Below, in pieces: positions 44,513 through 56,155 of a stretch of DNA of 64,000 nucleotides (positions within the stretch are counted from its first letter, which is position 1; every line of letters starts with the position of its first letter). The position numbers and the translations under genes were made by a program. Origin of the DNA: Cladorhizidae sp. MBARI D1340-BT2 (Eukaryota > Porifera > Demospongiae > Poecilosclerida > Cladorhizidae); NCBI GenBank assembly GCA_028752905.1, contig JAQNBH010000009.1, positions 25,404,370 to 25,468,369 on the forward strand. Direction: 5' to 3'. The notes under the pieces are model-generated. The model saw only the letters and a list, made by a program, of their open reading frames with translations. It was not told where the DNA came from and ran no database searches.

Positions 44513-44660
44513 ATCCTGGATTGCCTATAAGTGGTGGTCCAAAACTTAGGACATCAGGTCTTCCATCACAACCATCCAGACATGTGAGCCAATAATCTAT
44601 CGTATTGTTTGCTTGCTTAATTTTACAGTGATTGTTTTAACTTTCAAACTCAATCCTTAT
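44513..44660 (+). pseudogene. exon-pair module B3, truncated
   Basis: Exon 1 44513-44583 (71 bp, in phase; AACTTTAG, GTGAGC) reads DPGLPISGGPKLRTSGLPSQ then PSRH. Exon 2 begins after a lost acceptor (CAA for CAG) at 44648 and is cut after 13 bp where the integrase fragment starts at 44661. Confidence 0.5.
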
Positions 44661-45048
44661 AATAAGACGATGCTAAATACCAACATATTTGGTACTAATA
44701 ATATTACCTGTCCTCGAGTCATAAACCCAGAAGAAATGATAGGTTTAAGTGGGGCACTGTTGGTTTGTGGCTTCTGAAGGTTAATCACACTACATAATTG
44801 AACGTACTTCTCCACAACAGATCTTGGTAGACACGCATAGTTCGAAGAAATCTAGAGGGAGTATGGTGAAGACAGAGAATTGAATTACCTTTGATAACCA
44901 AAACAGATCACTATTATAAAATGTCGCTGGTTGTTTACCACATACTAAAACAACAGGATTAACCCATGGGTAATTAGATATTCACATTAAAAAGCTGAGA
45001 GGTGGATGCTTGCTGTATCTAGTGGATGAAACGGACACACCCATCCTA
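44661..45048 (-). pseudogene. copy of a KRBA2-like integrase exon and its introns
   Basis: ~385 bp, roughly 98% identical by eye to 37216-37603, starting AAGACGATGCTAAATACC and ending GGACACACCCAT. It contains the exon equivalent to 37407-37262. Here the frame is intact to the donor (SAPLKPIISSGFMTRGQ, then GTAATA), whereas the copy in the KRBA2-like gene has an extra G and a stop. Confidence 0.85.
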
Positions 45049-45912
45049 GCAGATATAAAAAATTAACGAATTAAAATCTGGATTCATTTAAAAAATATAT
45101 TTTTAGGTCCATCTATAACAAACTGAAATTGGTAAAGAACTGAAATTGGTAAGGAACATCAACACTATAATTGACTTGTTTATGTGTGCAATATTTAGCT
45201 AAACTGAGCTCAATTGGCACCTACATGTTGCATGCTTGCAACCAGCACCATTCTATGCTTGAATTGCTTGACTCATATTCTATTCCTGCTCGGTTGCAAT
45301 GCATCGACTGCTATAATTGTTTGTGCTCTATTAGAGTTTGATATGCTTTATTTGAGTTTCAGCTATAGAATTAAAATTTATTAGAGCTGTCAGAAACTGC
45401 CCTTGCATGTAGGAGGTGTAAATGCCTCCAGCTCGTGAATGAGTCAAACTAATCTTCCTCCACATCATTATAAGATGCATCTGGGTGAGTTCCATACATA
45501 TTCAATTCGCTCAATACATGGAATTATGAACTCCTCCGGAACTTTAAACCTGAAATTCTAAAGTAAGCTCACTCTCTAACAATGGATAGTGAAGATGATG
45601 GTCATTTCTACTCCAATGATGAGAAACTCAACCAGCATTTGCTTTTAGTATGAGGAAGCGCAACATGTGGAGATTTTGTCTTTTGGGGGCATAGATTACA
45701 GTTAGCTATATGGATCAGTCCCACAACTTTTCCATGTATGTAGACACCTTCCGAACACAAGAACATTTATCACAGCCTCAATCATCCATTCAGTAAAAAC
45801 AAAAGCACATCAAACTCAAATAAAATATGCCAAATATTTTGCAAACAAAATTTGCAGCTGTTCTGCTATGACAAGTACATTCTGTTGTAAACTGTGATTA
45901 TATAAAATTTAG
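45049..45912. other. non-coding, partly matches 8.0-8.33 kb
   Basis: 45049-45390 matches 7999-8335. The remainder is unique and without a recognised gene. Confidence 0.5.
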
Positions 45913-46084
45913 TTCCTGGATTGCCTACAAGAACTATACAAAAAGGAAGGACATGAGGAGGAGGGCTTCCACTCAAGACACCCGCACAAGTGACTATTAT
46001 TGTATGAGGTTGTTTATTATAATAATGATTGTTCTCTTCTTCAGCTTTAACCTTTTTCTGTTGAGTAAACTGATGAATATCCTG
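45913..46084 (+). pseudogene. exon-pair module B4, stops in both exons
   Basis: Exon 1 45913-45989 (77 bp, after AATTTAG, before GTGACT) begins VPGLPTRTIQKGRT then TGA. Exon 2 46045-46084 (40 bp, CTTCTTCAG, GTATGT) has TAA in the module frame. Lengths still follow the module rule, so it descends from a working copy. Confidence 0.5.
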
Positions 46085-46561
46085 GTATGTGTAAGTTACT
46101 GTGGAACACTGCTATGGATTTTTGTTTTTACCATATGAATTATGCAAAAGAATTATGCAAAATAAATAGATTTTTTTTATCAAAAGGAGCCACTAGCCCT
46201 CATTCTAACCCATGCTGCCTACAGTTCTAGCGCTCTAGTATTTGATAACTTGTATAATTTTTTTCAACAATCTGATGATGAAGTGCCGAGAAATATGTAC
46301 TATAAGATGGTGTCAGATTATGTTCATTGTGTATTAGTGATTTGGTGTAAAGTTTAATAGCTCTGGACAGATGTTGTATTTCCATATATCTAGGTGAAAA
46401 ATGGAATGCTATCACCTCCATTTAAGGTCATGTAATTATGACGTTATGTCCACTTGTTCTTAGTATGCACTACAATTTACTATAATACAGGTCAGATTTA
46501 TTATCCCTACATATATAGTATGAATGCATTCTTGATTTATATTTAGATTACTGAACTTTAG

Positions 46562-46729
46562 ACCCTCGATTGCCTACAAGTGCTGGTACAAAAATTGAGA
46601 CATCAGGTCATCCAATTAAAAGATCCACACAGGTGTGCCAATTTTCTATGGTTGTGTTTGCTAGATTTAATGAATGTTTTATTTTACAGACTCTATCCTT
46701 CTCTGATAAACAAGCCAGAGATAATACTG
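46562..46729 (+). CDS. exon-pair module B5
   Basis: Exon 1 46562-46632 (71 bp) reads DPRLPTSAGTKIETSGHPIK then RSTQ. Exon 2 46690-46729 (40 bp) reads TLSFSDKQARDNT. Splice sites TTTAG/GTGTGC and TTTACAG/GTATGT are intact. Counterpart of A3, with a few replacements. Confidence 0.55.
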
Positions 46730-47228
46730 GTATGTGTAAATTTTTATGTGGATAGTTTTACAAAAATTGGTCCACACAATGAAAGTGTCCACATCAAATT
46801 ACAAGAAACACAAGGGTTATTTTTAACCTTGTGTTATCAAGATAAAGGGATCCACTTTTTAATTAGTAAAGATGCTATGATTAGAAATGTGAAGGCCCAG
46901 CTACTAGTTGAAAAGAGGTCTTGAAGTTCTATAATTTCAAAATGAATTATAATAATATCAATTGAAATGCAATATGAAATAATGTATCTATTCATATCCT
47001 ATTTTCATCAGCTTAGTTCAAAGATGTAAGTCAAGAAAGTAGGGTGACTATTACAATTTTAACATGTGCTCTAAAAAATATATGGTTTTAAATTATCACA
47101 GAAAATGTGAAAAGTGGGTTTTAAAAGTACACCACTCTAGTATGGCACCAAACATTGATTGTATTAGCATAGCAGCTACCACTATGCAGTATGAATGCAT
47201 TCTCTGATTAAACATATATTTTATCCAG

Positions 47229-47383
47229 GATTTCCTACAAGTGCTGTTCCAAAATTTGACCTATCAGAAGGTCTTCCATCCACACATGTGAGCTAATACT
47301 CTTTGCTTGCTTATTTTAATGTGATTTTTTGTTAATACTACAGGTTCAATCCTTTTCTGATCAGCAAGCATATGAAATTCCTG
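47229..47383 (+). CDS. exon-pair module B6
   Basis: Exon 1 47229-47287 (59 bp, ATCCAG/GTGAGC) reads FPTSAVPKFDLSEGLPSTH. Exon 2 47344-47383 (40 bp, CTACAG/GTATGT) reads VQSFSDQQAYEIP. Exon 1 is one codon shorter than A2, but phase is kept. The homologue in block A (A4) has lost exon 1 and the donor. Confidence 0.6.
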
Positions 47384-47734
47384 GTATGTGTTACTTACTT
47401 TGGAATACTGTTTGGGTGTTTATGGGATTTTAGGCATTCTTAACAAAACCTCTTGGAACAAATAAAGAAATTATGTTATGCCTTTGACATAAGAAGCCTA
47501 ATAATCTATATGTCTAGCTGGTTTAGAACATCTGTTATTTTTTTACATCAATATGAAGACATGCAGAGAAATATGTCATGAAAAGTTGTGTATTGATAAC
47601 CCATTTTTCTCACTAATGTCGTGAAATTAAATTTTATTTTCAGTTAGCTTATGATCATAGTCGGCACCATCTACAATGCAAGTACCAACTTTGCAGTTTT
47701 CTGTGATGAATTGACTGGGTGGATATAGCAACAA

Positions 47735-48378
47735 ATATAACATGTAACAATTATGTCAAATAACAATAACAATATGCCAAATAACATTAATAACATGTAA
47801 CAATATACCAAATAAAAATATAAACAATATGCCAAATAACAGTAATAACATGTAACAATATGCCAAATAACAATAATAACATGCAACAATATACGCCAAA
47901 ATAACAATAATAACATGTAACAATAATTATACCAAATAACAATAATTACATGTAACAATATACCTAACAACAATAATAACATGTAACAATATACTAAATA
48001 ACAATAATAACATGTAACAGTATACCAAATTACAGTAACAATAATTATACCAAATAACAATAATAACATTTAACAATATGCCAAATAACAATAATAACAT
48101 GTAACAATATGCCAAATAACAATAATAACATGTAACAATATACCAAACAACAATAATTACATGTAACAATTTGCCAAATAACAATAATAACATGTAACAA
48201 TATGCCAAATAACAATAATAACATGTAACAATAATTATTATAACAATTTTCCAAATAACAATAATAAAATGTAACAATATGCCAAATAACAATAATAACA
48301 TGTAACAATATATCAAATAACAATAATAACATGTAACAATATGCCAAATAACAATAATAATATGTAACAATATATCAA
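47735..48378. repeat. 31-bp AT-rich minisatellite (block B)
   Basis: About 20 uninterrupted units of CCAAATAACAATAATAACAT-type repeat. Three overlapping reverse-strand ORFs (47671-48415) are read-through. Confidence 0.9.
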
Positions 48379-48389
48379 ATAACACCGTA

Positions 48390-48924
48390 GGTCTCACAGG
48401 AGATGTGCTATTCATGTAAGATCTCAGTTCTTACTATTGGGTAGTCTTTCTGCTGATCTGCAGGCATGGAGGTGACAGCAGTGAGACCTTCACCGGAGAG
48501 GGAGCTGCGTAAGATGATGGCCCACTGATTACGTGGCCATTAGCCAGCCTCAGCCGTAGCCTCAAATGCCTCCAGGTTGGTCCCCATACCATCCGTCCCT
48601 TCAGTAAACTAAGGGATGGATAGCTAAGGCAGCGGAGGGGGTCGAGGTGCAGTAGGGAGAGGTCTGGCCAACATCTGCAGGAACCTCAGCTGCTGCAGAG
48701 CCTCTCTCTCCTCCTGCCTAGCCTGGGCTTCTCGAGTCTCTCTCTCTTCCTGTTTAGCCTGGGCCTCCTCCCATTTCTGTGCCTCTCGATCTGACCGAGT
48801 CTGGTCGATTTAGATCCACTGCTGGAGGAATCTGTCCATGGGATCGATAGGAAAGTTGGCCACTGGGGTGCTCCCATGACCTCGACGGGATTCTTGGAGC
48901 ATCCTTCTCTCCTTCTCCTCTGAC
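48390..48924 (-). pseudogene. LTR-retroelement gag remnant (copy B)
   Basis: Reverse strand from ATG 48924 (MSEEKERRMLQES). Compared with copy A it lacks one REAQRREEAQ-type repeat, has a premature stop from a C-to-T change in the IQIDQTRSDQ region, and has insertions near 48540. It ends at the same minisatellite junction as copy A. Confidence 0.7.
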
Positions 48925-49108
48925 ATGTCAAGTCAGGGTGATTGGGAAGAGAGGAAAAAAATTAAATCTATACAAACTACAAAACCTCTTCCTGGCTACT
49001 GAAGGGTCGGTTTTCAAACCACAAGGCCATGCCCTGGGTGTCTCCAGCTAGCTAAGCAACTCCTCTTCGCTAGCTACTGGCTGGTCCAGAATTTCCTTTT
49101 TACAAGAG

Positions 49109-49126
49109 ATCCCACCGCTGACGCCA
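49109..49126 (-). other. primer-binding site next to LTR B
   Basis: TGGCGTCAGCGGTGGGAT on the reverse strand, one base inside the LTR. Confidence 0.55.
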
Positions 49127-49127
49127 C

Positions 49128-49626
49128 TGTCGGGGAAATTTCACCCTTATCTAAAACCTTTCTTCCTCAATAAGAAAATGGTACTGCTGTAGCCCGAGCG
49201 GTTAGCTACCTCTGGGTGAATACACCGCGATGCCTAGGTATTCCAGGCATTGCCTACTCCATCAATCAACCTTACCTAGACCACTGATCTCTGTGACCCA
49301 AGTCTCAGTCCTCTCTACTTAGGACCTTACTCCAATGTCACCCCTCAGGTTGACTCACTCTATCTCTTTGTCCCTGTCAGGGAAGTAAGCATACACCTTG
49401 ATATACTTACAACTATCAGACAAAACTCCAGAGTCCCACTCTGGTGCCTTACAATACAGGTATTTCTTAACAGTCACCTGATATGCATATTGCTCTAGAA
49501 CAGTTATCACAATGCCTCCTTGGGATTGTGGTGGTGTAGTCATCCATTAGCTGTTGGTTGTGTTTTGTGGTTATGGTGGGTTATTGTTTGAAAAGTCAGG
49601 GAGTGGTCCTGTTGATTTCCCTGACA
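49128..49626 (-). mobile_element. LTR (copy B)
   Basis: About 499 bp; reverse strand TGTCAGGG ... CCCCGACA, giving TGTC/GACA ends. Inserted into the Penelope RT at exactly the point seen in copy A. Confidence 0.85.
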
Positions 49627-50425
49627 GTAGCAATACAGTATACAGGATCCCATCCAAAGACCCATCCATAGATGAGGCAGTTGAAGTAATTTTTGTAATG
49701 TTGACGAAAGATGAGAGCTTGAGGGAGAAGACTACACTAGTGGCTGACAGGATTTCTGAAATGTTGGAATTGTGCCTGAAATCCACCTACATCAGATTTC
49801 AAGAAAAATACTACGAGCAACAAGAGGGTGTAGCAATGGGCTCTCCAGTATCTGCAGTAGTAGACAACCTTTATGTGGAATTCTTTGAGGAATTGTCGCT
49901 CACAACTGCCCCACTAAAGCCAACAGATACGTGGATGATACCTTCTGCATTTTGAAGAAGTGAAGTGAGCAGGACTTGTAGACCATCTCAACAACAACAA
50001 GCCATCCATAAAGCAGGGATGAGTGAAGACATCAGGAGGGTCTGCAGGAAGTTTAACATAAAAGTCGTCTTCAGATCAGGAAGAACTCTGAGGACACAAC
50101 TGAGCAGAGTGAAGGATGTTTTACCAGCTAGAATGCACCCACGTGTTTTGTACTGCATTCCTTGTAGCTGTGGGAAATACTACATAGGGGGGACCATCTG
50201 AAGACTGGAGACCTGAGTGAAAGAACATCAAGATGCCTGTAGAAATTGTCATAAAGAGAAGTCTGCAATTGCTGAGCATGCATGGGATAATGGACATCCT
50301 ATTTTCTGGGAGGAAGCCACCATCTTGGACCAGGCCAGAAGACAGAAGGAACTGCTAGTGAAGGTGGCATTGCACATTGGCCTAGCACCAAAGTGTGAGT
50401 GTTTCAATTGAGACTGTGGAATGGA
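49627..50425 (+). pseudogene. Penelope-like RT + GIY-YIG fragment (copy B)
   Basis: 49627-49915 reads NTVYRIPSKDPSIDEAVEV, LELCLKSTYIRFQEKYYEQQ, then EGVAMGSPVSAVVDNLYVEF (RT palm). A frameshift near 49920 puts the catalytic RYVDDTFCILKK in another frame. After a deletion, 50018-50411 reads GMSEDIRRVCRKFNIKVVF, VLYCIPCSCGKYYIGGT (Cys cluster and YIG of the GIY-YIG nuclease), VKEHQDACRNC and IAEHAWDNGHPIFWEE. Order RT then GIY-YIG is the Penelope-like layout. The 5' part is replaced by the LTR; internal stops show it is dead. Confidence 0.8.
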
Positions 50426-50512
50426 CCTGCCTGGCTGCTGGAGAACTACCCTGAACTTGAAGCCACGACCACCATAATTACATTTATATAATTTTTTAAA
50501 TAATTTATTTTA

Positions 50513-50938
<426 letters not shown>

Positions 50939-51170
50939 ATTTTATATATGGATTTGTTGTTTTATTTATTTGTTTATTTATGTATGTACATTTTTATTTG
51001 TTGTTGATTTAATTTTATTTATATATTATTTATTTTTTTCATTTATTTATTTAATTTATTTAATTTTTTTAATTTTTTTTACATCCGCTGCACGTGCTAG
51101 GTGCGTGTACTGCCACGTGGTGGATAGGTAGCTACTGGTATATAACAGGCTCACATGAGCCTTAGTGTCA

Positions 51171-51218
51171 CATTACTCCTGATGAAGACTAGAACATCTA
51201 GTCGAAATGTCGAGAATG
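51171..51218 (+). ncRNA. hammerhead-ribozyme-like motif at the Penelope 3' end
   Basis: CTGATGA at 51179-51185; stem II GACTAG (51187-51192) pairs exactly with CTAGTC (51198-51203) around an AACAT loop; GAAA at 51204-51207; TGTC to 51211 gives a minimal helix III and the cleavage site after C51211. Helix I: CATT-A-CTC (51171-51178) pairs with GAG-AATG (51212-51218), with one bulged A. Penelope-like elements are known to carry minimal hammerheads, and this one is on the same strand as the RT/GIY-YIG fragment. Confidence 0.8.
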
Positions 51219-51239
51219 AAAATTGAAGTTGATTAACTG

Positions 51240-52130
51240 AGAAGGTGATTTTAATGTCACCTAACAGGTATAGCATGGAAGCAAGTCAGCGTTCTTCTCT
51301 GTAACTAGCGATCATTTATACTTGAGCCAAGAATTGATTGTAAAATATTTACTATACCCACAGAGATCAGAATGCTCACTTGGCTTCCATTAAGCTCAAG
51401 TGCACTGTCCTTGCGACATCCATACATGTGAACGAACTCTAGGGATACACATACAATATATTATTTGTTTCAACATGTCCTTCATCTCTGTCTGTCCTTA
51501 CTTTATAGGAGGTGAGTTACAGTATTCTATGGCTAGGATGCCAGACTTCAATTTAATTGAACATGTCTCTTGGCTCTCTGTGTCCAACCTTCTTCATGAA
51601 ATCATCATAGTATGTAAGTTACAGATCTAGGATTACATGCCTTGATCAACTTTAATTAATTTACATGTCTCTTGGCTCTCTGTGTCCAACCTACATGTAT
51701 TTCATGAAACCATCATAGTATGTAAGTTACAGTATATCTTAATCTAGGATTACATGTCTTGATCAACTTTAATTAATTTTCATGTCTCTTAGCAGAAGGC
51801 CACATATTATTATTATATAAAACTTTATTTCTTGTTCTGCTTTATGTGAGTGGGCGGAGGAAGTGATAAAAATTTATATAACAAATAATAAAACTTACTG
51901 ACAATCACAAATTGCCATCATAAACAGACTCTTCCTTACCTTTACTGCTGTCTCTGCAACCCAATGAAAGCACCTGGCTAGCCTGAAATCCCTCCACTAT
52001 TTATAAAATATCCACTCCTGCTTGGATTTATGCAGCGGCATCTAGGAGGACATGGCATTGTAGGTGCTAGCTAACATCAGGAGAGAAAGAGTTACGCTGT
52101 ACATGCTTCTTCTGTGATGGTTTGGCATTT
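51240..52130. repeat. dispersed repeat segment
   Basis: Matches 21.66-21.75, 23.2-23.4 and 24.5-25.1 kb. Contains TATAGGAGGTGAGTTACAG at 51502 and a duplicated ~100-bp unit (51600-51790). Confidence 0.7.
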
Positions 52131-52138
52131 GTAACTCG

Positions 52139-52486
52139 TTTAATGAGTAGTATCAGTTCCAATGTTGAAAAGAAGCTAATGAGCCCATTTTGAAAAGAAT
52201 GAGGGATTCCAGACAGTTTTTCCTCAAAACGCTCCCAATTGGAGCTAAATAGAACTTCTTTCGGTTAAAAAGTGGAGATTTATCACCATAAGACGTTTTC
52301 TGTTGTTTAAAGAGTAGAAATAGCTCCATAATGTTGAAAAGAAAGCTAATGTACCCATTTTTACAAGATTGAGCGATTTCAGACGGTTTTTCCTCAAAAC
52401 GTTCATAAAAGTCCCAAATGGAGTAAAATAGAGCTTTTTGTTAAAAAGTGGAGATTTCTCAACAAAAGAAATTTTCTGTCGTTTAA
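52139..52486. repeat. ~175-180 bp satellite, left of the TE nest
   Basis: Two units; continuous with 57206-61085 once the insertion is removed. Confidence 0.85.
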
Positions 52487-53579
52487 GGGGGTAGTAAACC
52501 ATTTTTCTGAAAATTTTCTTTCAAAAAATTCTTCCTTTTATATCCTACCTATAGCTCTGCATGACTTGTTTACAAAACTTGGAAGGCTGTTCTGGTTCAG
52601 AAAAAAAAGTTATGGAGGATTTCATGCATGCATTTTGTACACACCTGTACTGCATGGGGTGTGTAAATGATGTCTGTTTCCCCCCCAAAACTTATGGTTA
52701 CCACTTTAGAGCTCCGTAGATTCTGCAAACTTCATGGTATGGACTTGATATATAGCTCAAAAGATAGGTCTCTCTGTGTGCTCTCTTTTGATACTAAAAT
52801 ATTTTTCATAGGTATAACTATAGGCAAGTTACTAGACCTAAAGTGGAGGGACCTAAAAACCTGAATGCCTGCAACCTCCACATAAATAACTCCAGATTGC
52901 TAAGTGCTAAAAATTTAAAATTAGCACGGGTGGCTAGAGGAAGCCCTACTCTATGTAATGAGTGTTTTTATTAGGCGTTAAAATTTAAGTACGTGGTCAA
53001 GCGCGCGGGTGGAAAATGAGTTTTATGGATTTTTAAAGAAATTCATTTTCTACCCGCGCGCTTGACCACGTACTTAACCCTTAAAGGACGAGCGTCACGA
53101 ATCCGTGACACAATTAATTAAGTCGTGAGGACGAGCGTCACGGATTCGTGACATTTAAATTAACAGTCACGGGACGAGCGTCACGAATTTGTGACCTTGA
53201 ACGCTACCGCTAGTTCTTTAATTAGCTCTTATGTTAACAGCAGCTGCGGTGTTATCATCGGTGTACAAGAACCAATTAAGGTTGTAGTTGAACATGACCA
53301 CAACTGAGCCGCACTGGGGCCATGATCCAGCTGTAAGCAAACAAACTAGCTGTTGCTTTTTCCTGCTTTATTAAAAATGGCCAGAAAATTCTATTCAAGT
53401 GAGGAGTGTATAGCAATGATGTCAGATGTAAACTGATCAAGTATAGAGTGTGAATGAGTATACTAGTGAAACTGGTAGTGACAGCTATGGGGAAAATAGT
53501 GTGGGTAATGAAGAACACTTGGGTGGGGCCGTTTTGTTAGGGGGTCGAGCTTGTCAGGAGTAGTGCTTGTCAGGGTAGA

Positions 53580-54000
53580 ATGGAAAGTAGTGATATGCAA
53601 GCAGGAAGCAGTAATATAGGAGTGGATAGCAGTAGCTTGGGAGTGCAATGCTGTAGCAGGGGCAGTAGTGTGGTTCTCGGAAGTAGAAGGGGTGGAATAG
53701 CGACGAAGAGGGAGAGTAGCCACAGTCACATTGCAGCAGTTTACCTGGACAGAGGATGGAACAAGTAATTTCTTGTTCAGAATTATTTTGTTAGAATAAC
53801 ATACTGTCCAACCATTATTATAGATGACATAGCTCACACTCCAGCACCCTTTACTGTGGTGTCTGGAAGTAATCTATCAATGGCACCCAGGGTAACCAAC
53901 TCTTTTTTTTTTTTACTGACCAACTATTGCAGTTTTGGAAGACAAACCAATCAATATACTGGTTAAAAATCCAAGCAATGAATGTATGTCAAATTAGTTG
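53580..54000 (+). pseudogene. piggyBac-type transposase, decayed N-terminus
   Basis: 53580-53768 gives a Ser/Gly-rich frame. In shifted frames downstream come IDDIAHTPAPFTVVSGSNLS and SFFFFTDQLLQF..TNQ, resembling the 'p-F-G-n-------FFtd-L----TN' entry into the piggyBac domain. At least two frameshifts. The remaining domain is not found; the frame 54098-54313 is unrecognised. Confidence 0.45.
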
Positions 54001-54336
54001 TTGTAAGGCAATATATCTACAATTATATATTTATAAATATATATATAAACACATACATATAATTTTATAAGAGCATGATGCACTAAGATCAACCTCCATG
54101 GCAAACCTCACAAGTGTGGAGTGCCTTCAACGACTGCATCACTTTCAGAGGAAGGCAACGAAAAGAAGAGGTTGTATTGATCATAGCAGAAAAAATGAGG
54201 GTGGTGTTGTCTTTTGTATGAGTGTAGCACCTGTCACAACCATCCTGCAATGTGGCCTACAGATCGCTTCAAAGCTTATTACAAACACAAAAAAATTAAT
54301 TAATCATCAATAAGCACAGTATATATATATATAATA

Positions 54337-55034
54337 TGTCAGGGAAATCAACAGGACAACTCCCTGACTCAAGAACCCACCATAAACACAGCAACCACAA
54401 CCCACAGCTAAATTACATTACACCACCACAACCACACAACATCTAGTACTGTCCCTACAGCAATATGATTGGCTAGGCATATCAGGTGACTGTTAGAAAA
54501 TAACAGTCAGGGTTTAATTTAGGGGAGGGAGGCGGCTGCCACCCGTTGGAACCTTTTTGCACCCCCCTACCTTGGAAATTGTATTATTAAAATTCTTATT
54601 GATAAGTGCTTGACATCATGCCCCCCTTAATATCCAGATTCCTCCAGTTGCCCCCCCCCCCCTTGGACAATTTATAAAATTAAATCCTGCCTGTTATATG
54701 TCTTGTAAGGCACCAGAGTACCACTCAGGAGTTTTTATTTGTAAGTCCACACAGGGATCCACTATATCAAGGTGTATGCTTACTTCCCTGACAGAGACAA
54801 AGATAGAGAGAGTCAACCCAAGGGATGACGCTGGAGTAAGGTCCTAAGTAGAGAGGGCTGAGACTTGGCTCACGGAGATCAGTGGTCTAGGTAGGGTGAT
54901 TGGTGGAGTACCTAATCTCTGGAGTACCTAGGCGTCACGGGGTATTTACCTAGAGGTAGCTCCGCTCTGGCTACAGCAGTACCATTTTCTTATTGAGGAA
55001 GAAAGATTTAGGCAAGGGTGAAATTTCCCCGACA
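54337..55034 (+). mobile_element. solo LTR (copy C), forward strand
   Basis: TGTCAGGGAAATCAACAGGA at 54337 to CCCCGACA at 55034. Same family as LTRs A and B, longer because of the insert at 54500-54697. No gag or primer site beside it. Flanks are AT-rich, so the target duplication is not clear. Confidence 0.8.
54500..54697. mobile_element. ~198-bp hAT-type MITE inside the solo LTR
   Basis: ATAACAGTCAGGGTTTAATT on the left and its near complement (AATTAAATCCTGCCTGTTAT) on the right. LTRs A and B lack this segment. CAG-rich ends suggest hAT. Confidence 0.75.
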
Positions 55035-55469
55035 ATATACATACATCATTATTGCATCATTTTACATATTAGGTATGTATTACATTCATAATCTGCTGTT
55101 ACTACCTTAGTTATGATGCCCTATCTGAGTAAGGACTCCAAAGTTAGACAGCTACACACATCAGGATGTAACTTGCTGGTTTATAGCCAAGAGTCCTGAA
55201 GTTCCAAACTGTCAGCTGCCAAATCCTTATTGAGGAAAACAAAATCAATTCATATCTCATGACATGGTTGGCTAAAATTGGCTCTCTTTAGCTACAACCT
55301 AATGACTAGTAAAAGCTCAGAAGCTACTTACTCGAGCTTCTTGAATGACAGCATCTATTCCTGTTCTGTGAGATAGAGAAGTCAACCCCTAGGACTAAAT
55401 ATGTCAGAGTACAACTCAGCTCTATCCATAACTCACCTCAAGTGACCGGCCACTCAATCGCCTACGAAG

Positions 55470-56155
55470 TCGCGATGTTCTTCACAGAAGATTTTCATGT
55501 CGGCTAAAAAGATAAGGTGTGAAAAAAATTAAAAAAATTTTATGGGTTGGGTCAACCCCCTTGTTATTATTCAGTAAAGGCCATCTACTAGCTATATACT
55601 TACCAGATGTATCCTAGCAGTGTACAGATGCCCTAGTAGCAAACAAAGTTTAGAAACTAAGCAAAGAAGTACGCAAAAAAACTAACTTGATAGGACCAAG
55701 CGGTAGACGCTATAAGCGCTCTATTCAAAGGATCGCGAAAGCTACTTTTTGTCAGAGGTTGGATAAGGTTCGAGGTATTCCTGTAACGATGGAGAGCACC
55801 GTGGGGCACCGAGAAAGTCGCGATGTTCTTCACAGAAGATTTCATGTCGGCTAAAAAGATAACGTTGTGAAAAAAAATTAAAAATATTTATGGGTTGGGT
55901 CAACCCCCTTGTTATACAGTAAAGGCCATCTAGCTATATACTTACCAGAGGAATCCTAGCATTGTACAGATGCCCTACTAGCAAACAAAGTTTAGAAACT
56001 AAGCAAAGAAGTACGCAAAAACACTAACTTGATAGGACGAAGCGGTAGACTCTATAAGCGCTCTATTCAAAGGATCGAGAAAGCTACTTTTTGTCAGAGG
56101 TTGGACAAGGTTCGAGGTATTTCTGTAACGACGGAGAGCGCCTTGGGGCACCGAC
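55470..56155. repeat. 348-bp tandem duplication
   Basis: Units 55470-55817 and 55818-56155 begin TCGCGATGTTCTTCACAGAA and include GGTTGGGTCAACCCCCTTGT and AGCGGTAGACGCTATAAGC. No open frame of note. Confidence 0.85.

Noticed and set aside
49128..50425. A functional RT-encoding gene
   Set aside because: RT is interrupted by an LTR, frameshifted at YVDD and missing the segment before GIY-YIG.
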